From NCBI RefSeq assembly GCF_004116725.1, contig NZ_PDKG01000007.1, positions 1 to 64,000 on the forward strand: 64,000 nucleotides of DNA. The letters are read 5' to 3'. Origin of the DNA: Arcobacter sp. CECT 8986. GTDB taxonomy: Bacteria > Campylobacterota > Campylobacteria > Campylobacterales > Arcobacteraceae. Both the position numbers and the translations under genes were made by a program. Under the pieces are notes generated by a model. The model did not search any database. It saw only the letters and a program-made list of their open reading frames with translations, and was not told the DNA's origin. Below are positions 9,691-19,631 of the stretch, in pieces (position 1 is the first letter of the stretch; each line of letters starts with the position of its first letter).

Positions 9691-9803
9691 TTCATGTCCT
9701 CTACTTCAGGCTTTACTTGATATAAAGGTTTATAAGTTTCATGGAAACTTGCACATCCAGTATATAAAAATACTAGGAATATAATTAATAAACTTTTTTT
9801 CAT
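9687..9803 (-). CDS. Very short putative lipoprotein within the T6SS operon
   Basis: This ORF encodes 38 residues. It has a typical lipoprotein signal peptide with hydrophobic core LLIIFLVFLY and lipobox YTGC. The mature peptide is only about 22 residues and rich in E, P, K and Y. A ribosome binding site (AAGGAAAAG) precedes the ATG at 9803, and its TGA overlaps the FHA start codon. It fills the only sizeable gap between tssH and the FHA gene. It could be an accessory outer-membrane peptide of the secretion complex or a relic of a longer lipoprotein. No family was recognised. Confidence 0.7.
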   Translation of the reverse strand: MKKSLLIIFLVFLYTGCASFHETYKPLYQVKPEVEDMK

Positions 9804-9812
9804 ATCTTTTCC

Positions 9813-12347
9813 TTATTTAATAACTATTTCATTTGTTTTTTTATCAATATCAATATTGATATTTTTTAAATTTGTTTTATTTAGTGTCGCATCTAAAATA
9901 TGTTTTGATAATTTAGGCATAATATTTGTGTTGATTATTAAATCAATATTTCTAGCACCCGTATGCAAGCTATTTGATAAAGAAACAATATATTCAATAA
10001 TTTGCTCATTTATATTTAAAGAGATGTCTTTTTTTAATAACTGTTTTTTAGTAATATCAAACTTTAATCTAGTAATCTTTCTTAAAGATTCATCATCTAA
10101 GTTTAAATATGGAACAACGCTCATTCTTCCTAATAATGCAGGCTTTAAATAATCTTGTAAAATAGGAGTAATATGTTTTGTCAATTCTTCTAATGATATA
10201 TTGTTATTATTTTGACAATAATCTGTAATTTCATCAGTTGCAAGATTTGAAGTCATAATTATTGTTGTATTTTTAAAATCAATAACTCGACCTTCTCCAT
10301 CATTTACCTCTCCTTTGTCAAATATTTGATAGAAAAGATTTAAAATATCAGGATGAGCTTTTTCTATTTCATCTAATAAAACAACAGAATAAGGTTTTAC
10401 CCTAACAGGATCAGTTAATTGACCTCCATCTCCATATCCCACATAACCTGGAGGAGAACCAATTAATCTAGATACCGTATGCTTTTCTTGAAATTCAGTC
10501 ATATTAATCGTAGTAATAAATCTCTCTCCACCATATAAAAACTCTGCCAAAGCTCTTGCTGTTTCAGTTTTTCCTACACCACTTGGACCAACTAATAAAA
10601 ATACACCATTTGGTGACTCTTCTTTTTTTAATCCAGAAGCACTTATTTGTAAAAATGTATTTAAATAAGAGATTGCATGGTCTTGTCCTATTACTCTTGA
10701 TTTTATATTATCTTCTAATTCATAAATAGATTTAATCTGTTCTTCTACCATATTTCCCAAAGGAATCCCTGTCCAAGAAGAGATAACTTTTGCTACTTGT
10801 TCTTTATTAACAGTATTAAAAATATACGAATTATCTTTTTGTAAAGTTTTTAAACTATTTTTTAGTTTACATAATTTCTTTTCTTTTATTTGATTTAATA
10901 AATCTTTTTGTTTATTCCACTCATTTTCAATACTTTTTTTCTCTTTATAAAACTCTTTTAACTCTTTTTTTAACTCTTTAATTAGCTCTTTATTGTCTTT
11001 TATATTATTTTTATCATCTCTTTGTAAAAACTCTATTTCTCTGTTTTTTTCTATTATTTTAGTGTCTATTTTTTGTAACTCATAAGGAATATTTGATTGA
11101 CTTATCTTTACGTTTGCACAAGCAGTATCTAAAACGTCAATTGCTTTATCAGGAAGTTGCCTACCTGTTATATATTTTGCAGAAAATGCAGCAGCAGCTT
11201 TTAAAGCATCATCTTCAATATAAACCTTGTGTACTTCTTCATATTTATTTGCAAGTCCTCTTAATATAGTGATTGCTTCATCTATTGTTGGTTCTAGTAA
11301 ATTAATTTTTTGGAATCTTCTTGATAAGGCTGGATCTTTTTCAAAATATTTTCGGTATTCAAGCCAAGTTGTTGCAGCTATTGTTTTAAGTTCACCCCTT
11401 GCTAAAGCAGGTTTAAGTAAATTTGCAGCATCAGAACCACCTTCATTTCCTCCAGCTCCAATTAAAGTATGAGCTTCATCGATAAATAAAATTACAAAAT
11501 TATTTATCTCTTGAATTTGTTTGATAACTGTTTGTAATCTTCTTTCAAACTCACCTTTAACACTAGCTCCTGCTTGTAAAGCAGCAACATCTAAAGATAA
11601 AATTTGTGCATTTTTTAATTCATTTGGTACTTCATTATTTATAATTTTAAGTGCTAATCCTTCCACAACTGCAGTTTTACCAACACCTGCTTCTCCAACT
11701 AATATAGGATTGTTTTTTCTTCTTCTTAATAAAATATCAATTGCTTGTTTTATTTCACTATCTCTACATAAAACTGGGTCAATCTTGTTCTCTTTTGCCA
11801 ATTTAGATAAATCCGTAGTATATTTATCTAATTCTAACTCTTTACTATTATGTGATAAAGTTTGTTCATTATTTTGTGATACTGCTTTTTCGTTTAAACC
11901 AAATAGAAGTTCTTTTAACTCATTTTCATCAATATCTTTTAATTGTTGAAAATATTTTGTATTACTATATTTTATACTATTATCAAACATTGATAATATT
12001 AAAGAAGTCTCTGTAATTAATGATTGATTTAATACTAATCTACTATAAGAGTAAGCATCTTCTAACCAATTTACTAATATTGTTGAAAATATAGGACTAT
12101 TAGTTTCAGTTGCAGGAGTTATTTTTATCTCTTTTTGGATTATATTTAATAGTTCTTGATTATCTATGCCATATTGTTTTGTCATTGCATAAAATAGACT
12201 ATTTTCATTTTCAAGTAAAATATACAATATATCTTCTATTAATATCTCACTTCCACCTCTCATTATACATCGTTGGGCAGCTTCTTCAATATATCTTTTT
12301 GTTATGTTGTCTAAACTATTTATTAAATTTTTTAATTCAAGTTTCAT
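9813..12347 (-). CDS. tssH: T6SS sheath-recycling ATPase ClpV (TssH)
   Basis: This 844-residue protein is an AAA+ disaggregase of the ClpB/ClpV class with two nucleotide-binding domains. Walker A motifs are GEAGVGKT near residue 216 and GPSGVGKT near 587, with Walker B LFIDEAH and VLLDEIEKAH. The N-terminal region before residue 160 is the Clp-N-like part that binds contracted TssB/C. A coiled-coil middle domain lies around 405-490 and is rich in K and E. It disassembles the contracted sheath for reuse. Presence in the tss operon marks it as ClpV rather than ClpB. It overlaps tssG by one base. Confidence 0.95.
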   Translation of the reverse strand: MKLELKNLINSLDNITKRYIEEAAQRCIMRGGSEILIEDILYILLENENSLFYAMTKQYGIDNQELLNIIQKEIKITPATETNSPIFSTILVNWLEDAYSYSRLVLNQSLITETSLILSMFDNSIKYSNTKYFQQLKDIDENELKELLFGLNEKAVSQNNEQTLSHNSKELELDKYTTDLSKLAKENKIDPVLCRDSEIKQAIDILLRRRKNNPILVGEAGVGKTAVVEGLALKIINNEVPNELKNAQILSLDVAALQAGASVKGEFERRLQTVIKQIQEINNFVILFIDEAHTLIGAGGNEGGSDAANLLKPALARGELKTIAATTWLEYRKYFEKDPALSRRFQKINLLEPTIDEAITILRGLANKYEEVHKVYIEDDALKAAAAFSAKYITGRQLPDKAIDVLDTACANVKISQSNIPYELQKIDTKIIEKNREIEFLQRDDKNNIKDNKELIKELKKELKEFYKEKKSIENEWNKQKDLLNQIKEKKLCKLKNSLKTLQKDNSYIFNTVNKEQVAKVISSWTGIPLGNMVEEQIKSIYELEDNIKSRVIGQDHAISYLNTFLQISASGLKKEESPNGVFLLVGPSGVGKTETARALAEFLYGGERFITTINMTEFQEKHTVSRLIGSPPGYVGYGDGGQLTDPVRVKPYSVVLLDEIEKAHPDILNLFYQIFDKGEVNDGEGRVIDFKNTTIIMTSNLATDEITDYCQNNNNISLEELTKHITPILQDYLKPALLGRMSVVPYLNLDDESLRKITRLKFDITKKQLLKKDISLNINEQIIEYIVSLSNSLHTGARNIDLIINTNIMPKLSKHILDATLNKTNLKNINIDIDKKTNEIVIK

Positions 12348-13336
12348 TATTCTCCTTTTTGTGCAATAATAATTTTTTCATCATAGAAAGATTGACCAAT
12401 CCATGTATTTATTCCTAAGAATTGATTTTTATTATTCTCTAAATTTAAACAAGATTTTTCTTCTTTTTTTATTTCAAAGCAGATTTCATGTTTAAGTGGT
12501 TCATTTAAAGAAAAAGATATTAATTCTTTTAGTTCTTTCATTTTTTTACCTAAAATACTGTATTCAACTAGTTGGTAGTTTTTTACATCTTTTAATAAAA
12601 TCTGAAATTTTGCATTTCTACTCTCTACTGATTCACCTATTAAAAAAGAAGAGTTTAAACTAGAGTTTTTTTCACCCAATTTACAATGCTGCCATGTAGG
12701 AATATCATATTTATCTTTTACGCATTGAATTATCTCAAGATTTTGATGATCCAAATAGTGACGAAGTATAGATTTTAAAGTACCAGCAGATTTATGTTTC
12801 ATACATAATATACCAAGGTAAGGAAGTAGTTTTTTTAAGTTTAATGAACTATTATTCTCAATTCTATTTGAATATAATCCAAGAAAAGAAAAAATATATT
12901 TTGAAAATCTATCACTTAAATCATTTTGGTATTGTATGTAATATCTATGATTTTGCCAAATAGGATAAACAAATTTTTGTAGATGATGATTAAATAGATT
13001 TAAAAAATCATACAAAACTTTATCACTATCTAAACTATCTAAAACCATTTCACTATAATGTGATGGCATAGGTGATGCACTACCAAAAATACTTAAAAAA
13101 TTAAGTGTAATTTCTACTTTTAAATCTTTTTCTTTTATAAATTCAACTTTAGCAATTTCAGATTTTTGAAAAGATAAGCTTGGATTAGCTTTAAATCTAA
13201 TATATTCATATACTTCCAAGCTTGTTTTATTTATGTAGTGCTCTTTTAAATATGCACAAACAACTCTAATTATTTGAGGTAACGTATATTTTGATATATT
13301 CTCATTTAATGAGATATTAATACTATTTATATCCAT
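12347..13336 (-). CDS. tssG: T6SS baseplate protein TssG
   Basis: This is a TssG-family baseplate wedge protein that pairs with TssF and TssE. I chose ATG at 13336 (329 residues), which has TATAGG six bases upstream. A longer reading to 13366 uses TTG and has no good ribosome binding site. The segment SIFGSASPMPSHYSE, with the FGxxSPLPxH-type pattern, is the most conserved TssG motif and is well preserved. The family averages 300-350 residues. Confidence 0.92.
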   Translation of the reverse strand: MDINSINISLNENISKYTLPQIIRVVCAYLKEHYINKTSLEVYEYIRFKANPSLSFQKSEIAKVEFIKEKDLKVEITLNFLSIFGSASPMPSHYSEMVLDSLDSDKVLYDFLNLFNHHLQKFVYPIWQNHRYYIQYQNDLSDRFSKYIFSFLGLYSNRIENNSSLNLKKLLPYLGILCMKHKSAGTLKSILRHYLDHQNLEIIQCVKDKYDIPTWQHCKLGEKNSSLNSSFLIGESVESRNAKFQILLKDVKNYQLVEYSILGKKMKELKELISFSLNEPLKHEICFEIKKEEKSCLNLENNKNQFLGINTWIGQSFYDEKIIIAQKGE

Positions 13337-13343
13337 AATAAAC

Positions 13344-15110
13344 CTATAAAAGAGTTTGTGAGCCAAGTTTTATAGGCCATTGAAATAAATCTTCATTATC
13401 CATATCAACACTTAATTTATGAAAAGAATTAATATTACTATATAATGAAAAGAACTCATTTAAAACACAACAAAAAATATAAGCTTCACCTATACTTGAA
13501 AAATTAAATGGATTAATTTTTAATTTTATATGATTACCTCTTATTGGCATACCTCTATCAATCATCTCAGCACTTTCATAAGATACTGATTCTATTCCAT
13601 TTAGTTGCATCGCTGTTTTTTCTCTTTGTTTAATATCGTATGAACCAAAAAAATCATATGTTTCTATAATAGTTCTTAATGATTTTATATCTTCTAATGA
13701 TAAATAATTTAAAGACATATTAGAAATAACTCTCCATAAAAAATCTCCAGAAACAGGAGGTGGATAACTTTGAGTTGGAATCGTAATATTCTCAAATTTT
13801 AAAGTTGCACTATTTGATAATGGATTAGCAATACAAATATCTCCTAAAAGTAAAGAAGATGGCAAGTTTTTATTTGTACAAAGTATTTTTACAGATACTG
13901 TGGCATTACTTTTTTCTAAGTCTTCTTCAATTCCATTAGAATTTGCAAATCTTAAATATGTATTTGTTCTTGTTTCATCACTTGTAAGTTTAACTTTTGA
14001 AGAGTAATACTCACTATTAGAAAAAGTATGCTCAAATGATTCAAAAGGTAAATAATCTTCATAAATACCTTTTTTTGCTACCCATCCTCTTACATTTTCA
14101 ATAGAGAAAACTTCACAATAATTTTTATCAAGATTTGAAGGAACTACTAAATACTCTTCATCATAACTTGTTTTTCTAATTGGTACAGAATCTGTCTCAA
14201 ATATATTTATAATAGGAGTTGCATATAAATGGAAGTTTTCTAACGTTGGTGTTTCTGATTGAGTTATTTTTTTATCAAGATTTATTTTAATAGTAAAAGA
14301 TCTACTCTTTTCTAAAACTTGTTTAGAAATAAAATTTATATTTGAAAGGTTTTCAATATCTATAAAAAGAAATTTATCTTTAAAACAAAAATACTCTTGA
14401 AGTAGTTTATATCCATCGAAAACATTTAAAGAGTAAGGTAATAAATCATCATTATCGAATCCAACAGGTTTAATTGAATCTTTTGATAGTTGAATTGATA
14501 CCAACTCTTTATCTTCTGAATTAATTGAGACTTTCATATCTTGAACATAATTTATCAAAAATAGATATAAATCTTGTGCAATAAACTTAGAACCTCCTAA
14601 ATACAATCTTAATGTATCAAATGTAATATCACTAAGAGTTCCTGAAGCTGTCATTTTAAAAGTTAATTCAATTTCACTTTTTTTACTGTATGTAAAATAG
14701 TTTACTTTTTCTAACTCAAAAGGCATAACAGTTAAATCATAAGATGTTCTAAATTTACATTGAGTATTATTTACATTTTTACTTAATACTTCTGTATTTT
14801 TATCAATTTTTATATTTTGTGTTGAATCTTTTAGAGATTCATATTTTATAATTGAATATGAAGGAATAGGTCTAATATAATTTGGCCATAAAAGTTGTAC
14901 TAAAGTATGAGAGACTTCTGGTAATTCATAATTTAATTGTTGTTTTAATCTTCCTGTTAAAAAAGAAAAACCTTCTAATAGTCTTTCTACATCAGGGTCT
15001 TGCCCCTCTTTTGACAAGTAGCTTGATAATCCAGGATTTTTTTTAGAAAACTCTGCTCCTTCATATCTCAAAGAAGAAAGTTCTTTTTTATAATAGTCAT
15101 TAAATGTCAT
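13344..15110 (-). CDS. tssF: T6SS baseplate protein TssF
   Basis: This 588-residue protein matches TssF in length and in the opening segment, where EGAEFSKKNPGLSSYLS is followed by DPDVERLLEGFSFLTGR. This is the family hallmark. TssF is the gp6-like wedge subunit of the contractile baseplate, acting in the cytoplasm with TssG and TssE. It overlaps the end of tssE by 11 bp. No odd features were found. Confidence 0.95.
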   Translation of the reverse strand: MTFNDYYKKELSSLRYEGAEFSKKNPGLSSYLSKEGQDPDVERLLEGFSFLTGRLKQQLNYELPEVSHTLVQLLWPNYIRPIPSYSIIKYESLKDSTQNIKIDKNTEVLSKNVNNTQCKFRTSYDLTVMPFELEKVNYFTYSKKSEIELTFKMTASGTLSDITFDTLRLYLGGSKFIAQDLYLFLINYVQDMKVSINSEDKELVSIQLSKDSIKPVGFDNDDLLPYSLNVFDGYKLLQEYFCFKDKFLFIDIENLSNINFISKQVLEKSRSFTIKINLDKKITQSETPTLENFHLYATPIINIFETDSVPIRKTSYDEEYLVVPSNLDKNYCEVFSIENVRGWVAKKGIYEDYLPFESFEHTFSNSEYYSSKVKLTSDETRTNTYLRFANSNGIEEDLEKSNATVSVKILCTNKNLPSSLLLGDICIANPLSNSATLKFENITIPTQSYPPPVSGDFLWRVISNMSLNYLSLEDIKSLRTIIETYDFFGSYDIKQREKTAMQLNGIESVSYESAEMIDRGMPIRGNHIKLKINPFNFSSIGEAYIFCCVLNEFFSLYSNINSFHKLSVDMDNEDLFQWPIKLGSQTLL

Positions 15111-15516
15111 TTTTATAAACTCTTACCTTTCCATTTTTCAATAAATTAGCTTTAAAACTAACTTTTTTACTTTTACCTTTTACTACTAAATAACCTTGTA
15201 TAAAAATAGTCATTTCATTAAAAGATAAATTTTCTCTTGATACCCCTACTTTTGTTTTGTACAATCTTGGTTCAAATTTTTTAATAGTATCTTCAGAGTT
15301 TTTTTCAATTAACTCAATAGAGTCTTTCATACTTAAATTAATATTATTTAAGTCGATTTTTCCATAGTCTTTTGCAATCTCTGCACTTCCTGCATTAGAG
15401 GAGAATATTCTAGATAAATTATTTGCAATTGATGCATATAATGCCTCTTCTGTTGTATCATATAAGTTATCATCAAAACTAGAAGATAATCTTTCAAATA
15501 GACTCCCCTTGTACAT
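15100..15516 (-). CDS. tssE: T6SS baseplate protein TssE (gp25-like)
   Basis: This 138-residue protein belongs to the gp25-like lysozyme-related family. It shows the expected SLFERLSSSF near the N-terminus and the conserved KKFEPRL motif near residue 80 that starts sheath polymerisation. TssE is the baseplate subunit on which the TssB/C sheath is nucleated. The gene follows tssC by 2 bases and overlaps tssF. Confidence 0.92.
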   Translation of the reverse strand: MYKGSLFERLSSSFDDNLYDTTEEALYASIANNLSRIFSSNAGSAEIAKDYGKIDLNNINLSMKDSIELIEKNSEDTIKKFEPRLYKTKVGVSRENLSFNEMTIFIQGYLVVKGKSKKVSFKANLLKNGKVRVYKNDI

Positions 15517-15518
15517 TT

Positions 15519-16997
15519 TTACTCTTTATCCAATTTACCAACTAAAGATAATTCAAAATTTGCACCCATGTATTTAAAATGTGGTCTTAATGAAATTTTT
15601 ACTTTATACCAACCTGGATCATCTGCAATATCTTCAACATCAATTGCAATCTCTTTAAATGGTCTTTTACTTCTAATTTCAGGACTTGGATTTTCTTGAT
15701 TTGCAACATATTGTTTTGCCCATTTATTTAATTCTCTTTCTAAGTCTGATCTTTCTCTCCATGCACCAATATATTCTCTTTGTAATACTTTTATATAGTG
15801 AGACATTCTTGTAATTGCAAATAAATATGGAAGTTGAGTACCTAATTTATAATTTAATTGAGCTTCATTTCCTTCAGGAGTATTTGCAAATAATTTTGGT
15901 TCTTGTGCTGAACTTGCTGCAAAAAATGCTGCTGTGTTACTTCCTTTTCTCATAATTAAAGGAATAAAACCTTGTTCTGATAATTCATACTCTCTTCTAT
16001 CAGATACTAGTACTTCTGTTGGTATTTTCATCTCAATATCACCCATACTTTCAAAAGTATGAACAGGTAAATCTCTAACTTCACCACCAGATTTAGGACC
16101 AATAATATTAGTACACCATCTATAGTTTGCAAAACTATCTGTTAATTTACTAGCAAATGCATAAACTGTATTTCCCCATAAGTAATTTTCATGGCTTTTA
16201 GATACATCTTCTTTATAAATAAAATTAGAAATAGGATTATCTTCAGGATCATAAGGAGGTCTTAAAAGAAATCTAGGAAGTGTTAGTCCAACATATCTTG
16301 AATCTTCATTTTTTCTAAAACCTTTCCATGCTGCATATTGAGGAGAAGTCATAACATCTTCAATATCTTTTAAATCAGGAAGCCCTTCAAAACTATCAAG
16401 ACCAAAAAATTTAGGCCCAGCTGCACTAATAAAAGGAGCATGACTCATCGCTGCAATTGATGCAACTTTATTTAAGAATTTTATATCCATATTAGAAGGA
16501 GACAGTTCATAATCAGCAATTATTGTTCCAACAGGTTCTCCACCAAATTGACCATATCCTGCTGTATAAACATGCTTATAAAGTCCACTTTTTGTAATAT
16601 CTAAACTATCTTCAAAATCTTCGATTAAATCTTCTTTTGAAACATTAATAAATTCCATTAAAATATTTTGTCTAAAGTCAGTTCTTTCAACTAACATATA
16701 AAGACCTCTCCATTTTGATTCTAATGCTTGAAATTGTTCATGATGCAAAATTTCATCCATTTGTTTTGATATCTTTTCATCAATCTCTGCAATCATCTTA
16801 TCAATAATTGCTTTATTTACTTTTTCTTCTTCATTATTTGATTTAATAAGCTCTTCTACAAGTGCTCCCACACCTGTTTTTACGACAGAGTAACTATCAT
16901 CTTCTTTTTTTAAACTTGTTTGAGCAACGATATTATCAAGTAAACTTAACTGCTCAATATCAGATAATTGGCTATTTGCTACCTCTTCTATTAACAT
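15519..16997 (-). CDS. tssC: T6SS sheath large subunit TssC
   Basis: This 492-residue protein is the large sheath subunit (VipB/TssC). Conserved segments include ESKWRGLYMLVERTDF near residue 95, the SHAPFISAAGP region near 190, and FGLDSFEGLPDL. TssB and TssC polymerise around the Hcp tube and contract to fire it. It is 10 bp downstream of tssB, the invariant partner order. Confidence 0.97.
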   Translation of the reverse strand: MLIEEVANSQLSDIEQLSLLDNIVAQTSLKKEDDSYSVVKTGVGALVEELIKSNNEEEKVNKAIIDKMIAEIDEKISKQMDEILHHEQFQALESKWRGLYMLVERTDFRQNILMEFINVSKEDLIEDFEDSLDITKSGLYKHVYTAGYGQFGGEPVGTIIADYELSPSNMDIKFLNKVASIAAMSHAPFISAAGPKFFGLDSFEGLPDLKDIEDVMTSPQYAAWKGFRKNEDSRYVGLTLPRFLLRPPYDPEDNPISNFIYKEDVSKSHENYLWGNTVYAFASKLTDSFANYRWCTNIIGPKSGGEVRDLPVHTFESMGDIEMKIPTEVLVSDRREYELSEQGFIPLIMRKGSNTAAFFAASSAQEPKLFANTPEGNEAQLNYKLGTQLPYLFAITRMSHYIKVLQREYIGAWRERSDLERELNKWAKQYVANQENPSPEIRSKRPFKEIAIDVEDIADDPGWYKVKISLRPHFKYMGANFELSLVGKLDKE

Positions 16998-17007
16998 TTA
17001 TACTCCT

Positions 17008-17496
17008 TTATTCTTTAACACTTAAATTTAATTCATTCATTAATTTGTCTCTTTCTGCTTTATTAGAAATTGCATCTTCAATCGCTTTTCTAAAAGCAGG
17101 AACATTTCCTAAAGGGCCTTTTAATGCCATTAAAGATTGTCTTAATTGCATTAATATTTTCATTTCAGGAATATTTTCAACTATTTTTTCTGGTGAAAAG
17201 TCTTTGATACTATTAATTTTTAAATCAACATTTAAAGAAGAATCCTCTTCTTCTACAAGTTTATTATCTACGTTAAAAGATACTGAAAGATTTTGTGCTT
17301 TTAAAACATCATTAAAATTATTTTTATCAATTTTAATAGCTTTTCTCTCTTCAATTGGTTTTTTCTCTTCATTTGGATTATATTCTCCTAATAAAGTAAC
17401 CTTATAAGGTATTTCAATCTCTTCTGTCATATCACCTGTTGCAGGTTTATATGTAACATTAATTCTCTCTTTTGGTGATTCTGATTGTTTGTTCAT
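17008..17496 (-). CDS. tssB: T6SS sheath small subunit TssB
   Basis: This 162-residue protein is the small sheath subunit (VipA/TssB). The pattern RINVTYKP, then VTLLGEYNP and the LR-rich C-terminal helix (LMQLRQSLMALKGPLGNVPAF) are the standard family signature. It forms the sheath heterodimer with TssC and carries the helix recognised by ClpV. It sits 8 bp after tssA. Confidence 0.96.
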   Translation of the reverse strand: MNKQSESPKERINVTYKPATGDMTEEIEIPYKVTLLGEYNPNEEKKPIEERKAIKIDKNNFNDVLKAQNLSVSFNVDNKLVEEEDSSLNVDLKINSIKDFSPEKIVENIPEMKILMQLRQSLMALKGPLGNVPAFRKAIEDAISNKAERDKLMNELNLSVKE

Positions 17497-17504
17497 TATT
17501 TCTC

Positions 17505-18959
17505 CTAATTTATATTAATTTCTAAAGCTTTATCTATATCAATTTTGCATAAAACTGCATACATTTTTTCAAGTTTTTCTCTTTTTATTTGAACACTTGT
17601 AAAATAGTTCAAAACCAAAGAATAGACTTTTGATACAATTTTTGGATTCCACTCAACTAAATTAAATTTTTTTATATTTTTGTTAAGTTCATCAAATAGT
17701 GCTAAAGATATATCATCTTTATTAAAATTAATTGCTATTTCCAAATGTTTAATTCTTAATAAAAATTTATCTTTTTCACTTTTGCTTTGAGAATACATCT
17801 CTTCAATTTTTTTCATTGCCTCCTTTAAATCTGAAATTTCTTCTAAATCTAACTCATCATTTTGATTTGTAGTAGAATCACTATTCTCATTTGTTTCTAA
17901 CTCTTTTTTTATCCATGATTTTGTTTTTGCTGAAGCAAAAGGTGTTTTATCTTGAAAAGATAGATTTAATAATCCATTATTTGTTTTGATATATGAAATG
18001 AATTGATTTTGTACTTCTTTTGATATATATTGCTTATCAATTGCTTCAAGTATTTTGAAACTATAATAGTGTCCATCTAGCCAAAAAGGACACATTTGAA
18101 TAATTTCCTCACATAAAATTAAAGCCTCTTCATATTTTTTTTCATTAAATAACTGTTTTAATTCATCAATTTCTAAAATTGAAGGTGGATTTAATGGAGT
18201 AATTCCATTTTCATTAATAGGTAATTCATCAACTTCAAGCCAAGATAAGAATCTAGTAATTTTTATTGATTTTAAATCTGCAAAATCTTTTTGTCTATAA
18301 TATGATGATAAATTTGTAGCTGTTTTTTTCAGTAGTGATAAAGATGAAGAAACAGTACTTTCTGAAATAGAATCCAATTGTTGTGGCTCTTCTTTTTTAT
18401 CTTCCTGTTTTTTTTGATGTTCTATTTTAGATTGTTCATCTTGTGCAATTTTTTCAGATAATACTTTTATAACTTTTTTAAAATATTTTTCATCATTATT
18501 TAAAATTTGATTATAAACAATGCAAAGTTGTTTAAAATACTCTAAAAAATTTATTTGATTTACTTTATCTTGAAAGTTATGATTTATTAATTCATTTGTA
18601 ATTGTTTCATCAAACCAAGCAATTGTATTTGTTTTTGCTTTTAATGATTTAGGATAAAGGTTTTCATTAAAACTTTTTATAAAATCAATATATATTTCTA
18701 AGTTTTTTTCTAAACCAAAAAAAGAGTCCTTTTTCCAAATAGAATAAATCCACCAAGTAGCAATTTTCAAATCTTTACTTTTTGTATTTAATAACTCATA
18801 TGAATTATTTAATACAAACTCCCAATCTGTTGTACCATCAAATTGAGCACTATGAGTTTTATCTATCTCTTGTTCTATTAGTAAAAATGAGTCATTATAT
18901 TTAAAATCTTCACCAACAATTGATTTGTCATCAATTTGATTTAAAATAGAATTGTACAA
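17505..18959 (-). CDS. tssA: T6SS assembly cap protein TssA
   Basis: This 484-residue protein has the ImpA N-terminal domain (about 1-130, including VGEDFKYNDSF and a WW-IYSIWKKD helix) and a long C-terminal part from about 250. TssA primes and caps the growing tube and sheath. The start is TTG at 18957-18959, with an AAGG about ten bases upstream. No in-frame ATG lies nearby without losing the conserved domain. It is the first gene of the operon and faces the 303-bp A+T-rich spacer that must hold the main T6SS promoter. Confidence 0.9.
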   Translation of the reverse strand: MYNSILNQIDDKSIVGEDFKYNDSFLLIEQEIDKTHSAQFDGTTDWEFVLNNSYELLNTKSKDLKIATWWIYSIWKKDSFFGLEKNLEIYIDFIKSFNENLYPKSLKAKTNTIAWFDETITNELINHNFQDKVNQINFLEYFKQLCIVYNQILNNDEKYFKKVIKVLSEKIAQDEQSKIEHQKKQEDKKEEPQQLDSISESTVSSSLSLLKKTATNLSSYYRQKDFADLKSIKITRFLSWLEVDELPINENGITPLNPPSILEIDELKQLFNEKKYEEALILCEEIIQMCPFWLDGHYYSFKILEAIDKQYISKEVQNQFISYIKTNNGLLNLSFQDKTPFASAKTKSWIKKELETNENSDSTTNQNDELDLEEISDLKEAMKKIEEMYSQSKSEKDKFLLRIKHLEIAINFNKDDISLALFDELNKNIKKFNLVEWNPKIVSKVYSLVLNYFTSVQIKREKLEKMYAVLCKIDIDKALEININ

Positions 18960-19262
18960 TTTAACAAGCCTTATATTAATATAGTTAAACTATTTATTTA
19001 CAAAAAATTGCAAAATTGTAGCTAGAAGATTTTTAATTTTCCTTAAATAAATTTACAAAAATATTATTTTATTATCTATTTTTTTATTATTTATTATTGA
19101 ATTAAATAATAATATTAGTTATTATAGAGAGATTAAAGGGTTTAAAATAAATTAATTTATTATTTTAATTATAAAAAAATTTTTAAATTTTATAAAATAA
19201 CAAAAATAATCTACTAATTTTAATGTTAATTTTATACAATTTATAAAAAAATAGGTTTTAAG
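18960..19262. promoter_or_regulatory. Divergent A+T-rich intergenic region between tssA and cbiX
   Basis: These 303 bases are almost entirely A and T with long A and T tracts. No ORF with a plausible ribosome binding site was found. The region separates the leftward T6SS operon from the rightward chelatase gene and so must carry promoters for both. Candidate -10-like sequences are frequent, which is uninformative at this base composition. I could not identify a sigma-54 (GG-N10-GC) site. The extreme A+T content would suit binding by a silencing nucleoid protein, but that is inference. Confidence 0.5.
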
Positions 19263-19631
19263 ATGAATTCACTAATATTAATAGCCCATGGAAGTAGAGT
19301 TGAAGACTCAAATAATGAAGTTGTATCTTTGATAAAAAGATTAAAAGATAAGAATAAAGACGAAAATTTATGCATTAGTTATGCTTTTTTAGAACTTGCA
19401 GAGCCTTCTATTGAACATAGTATAAAAGAGCAAATAAAAAAAGGTTGTAAAAAAATAATATTATTACCCTATTTTTTAGCTCAAGGCAAACATGTAAAAG
19501 TTGATATTCCAAATGAAATAAATAAATATAAAGACCTACACAAAAATATTGAATTTGTTTTATTACCACACTTAGGTGCAAATGATATGATTATTGATTT
19601 GATTTTGTCAAATGCTAAAGGGAAGATTTAA
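19263..19631 (+). CDS. CbiX/SirB-type sirohydrochlorin chelatase
   Basis: This 122-residue protein is a single-domain (small) CbiX-family chelatase, which inserts Co or Fe into sirohydrochlorin for cobalamin or sirohaem. The N-terminal LILIAHGSR carries the metal-binding histidine, and the second conserved region reads LPYFLAQGKHVKVDIP with its histidine. The length suits the short archaeal-type CbiX or SirB proteins that act as dimers. It is convergent with the following gene, with stop codons adjoining. Which metal is used cannot be told from sequence. Confidence 0.82.
   Translation: MNSLILIAHGSRVEDSNNEVVSLIKRLKDKNKDENLCISYAFLELAEPSIEHSIKEQIKKGCKKIILLPYFLAQGKHVKVDIPNEINKYKDLHKNIEFVLLPHLGANDMIIDLILSNAKGKI

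Noticed and set aside
11521-11949. A 142-codon plus-strand ORF opposite tssH
   Set aside because: It is antisense to the Walker A region of ClpV and is a shadow of that strongly conserved coding sequence.
16862-17407. A 181-codon plus-strand ORF opposite tssC/tssB
   Set aside because: It lies wholly across two firmly identified genes on the other strand and spans their junction, with hydrophobic low-complexity composition typical of an A+T-rich shadow frame.
1-18959. A contractile phage tail or tailocin cluster
   Set aside because: TssJ, TssL, TssM, TssK and ClpV with an FHA, kinase and phosphatase set are specific to type VI secretion.
18960-19262. A small RNA gene or sigma-54 promoter in the tssA-cbiX spacer
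   Set aside because: No GG-N10-GC element or stable GC-containing hairpin was found; base composition makes other matches meaningless.
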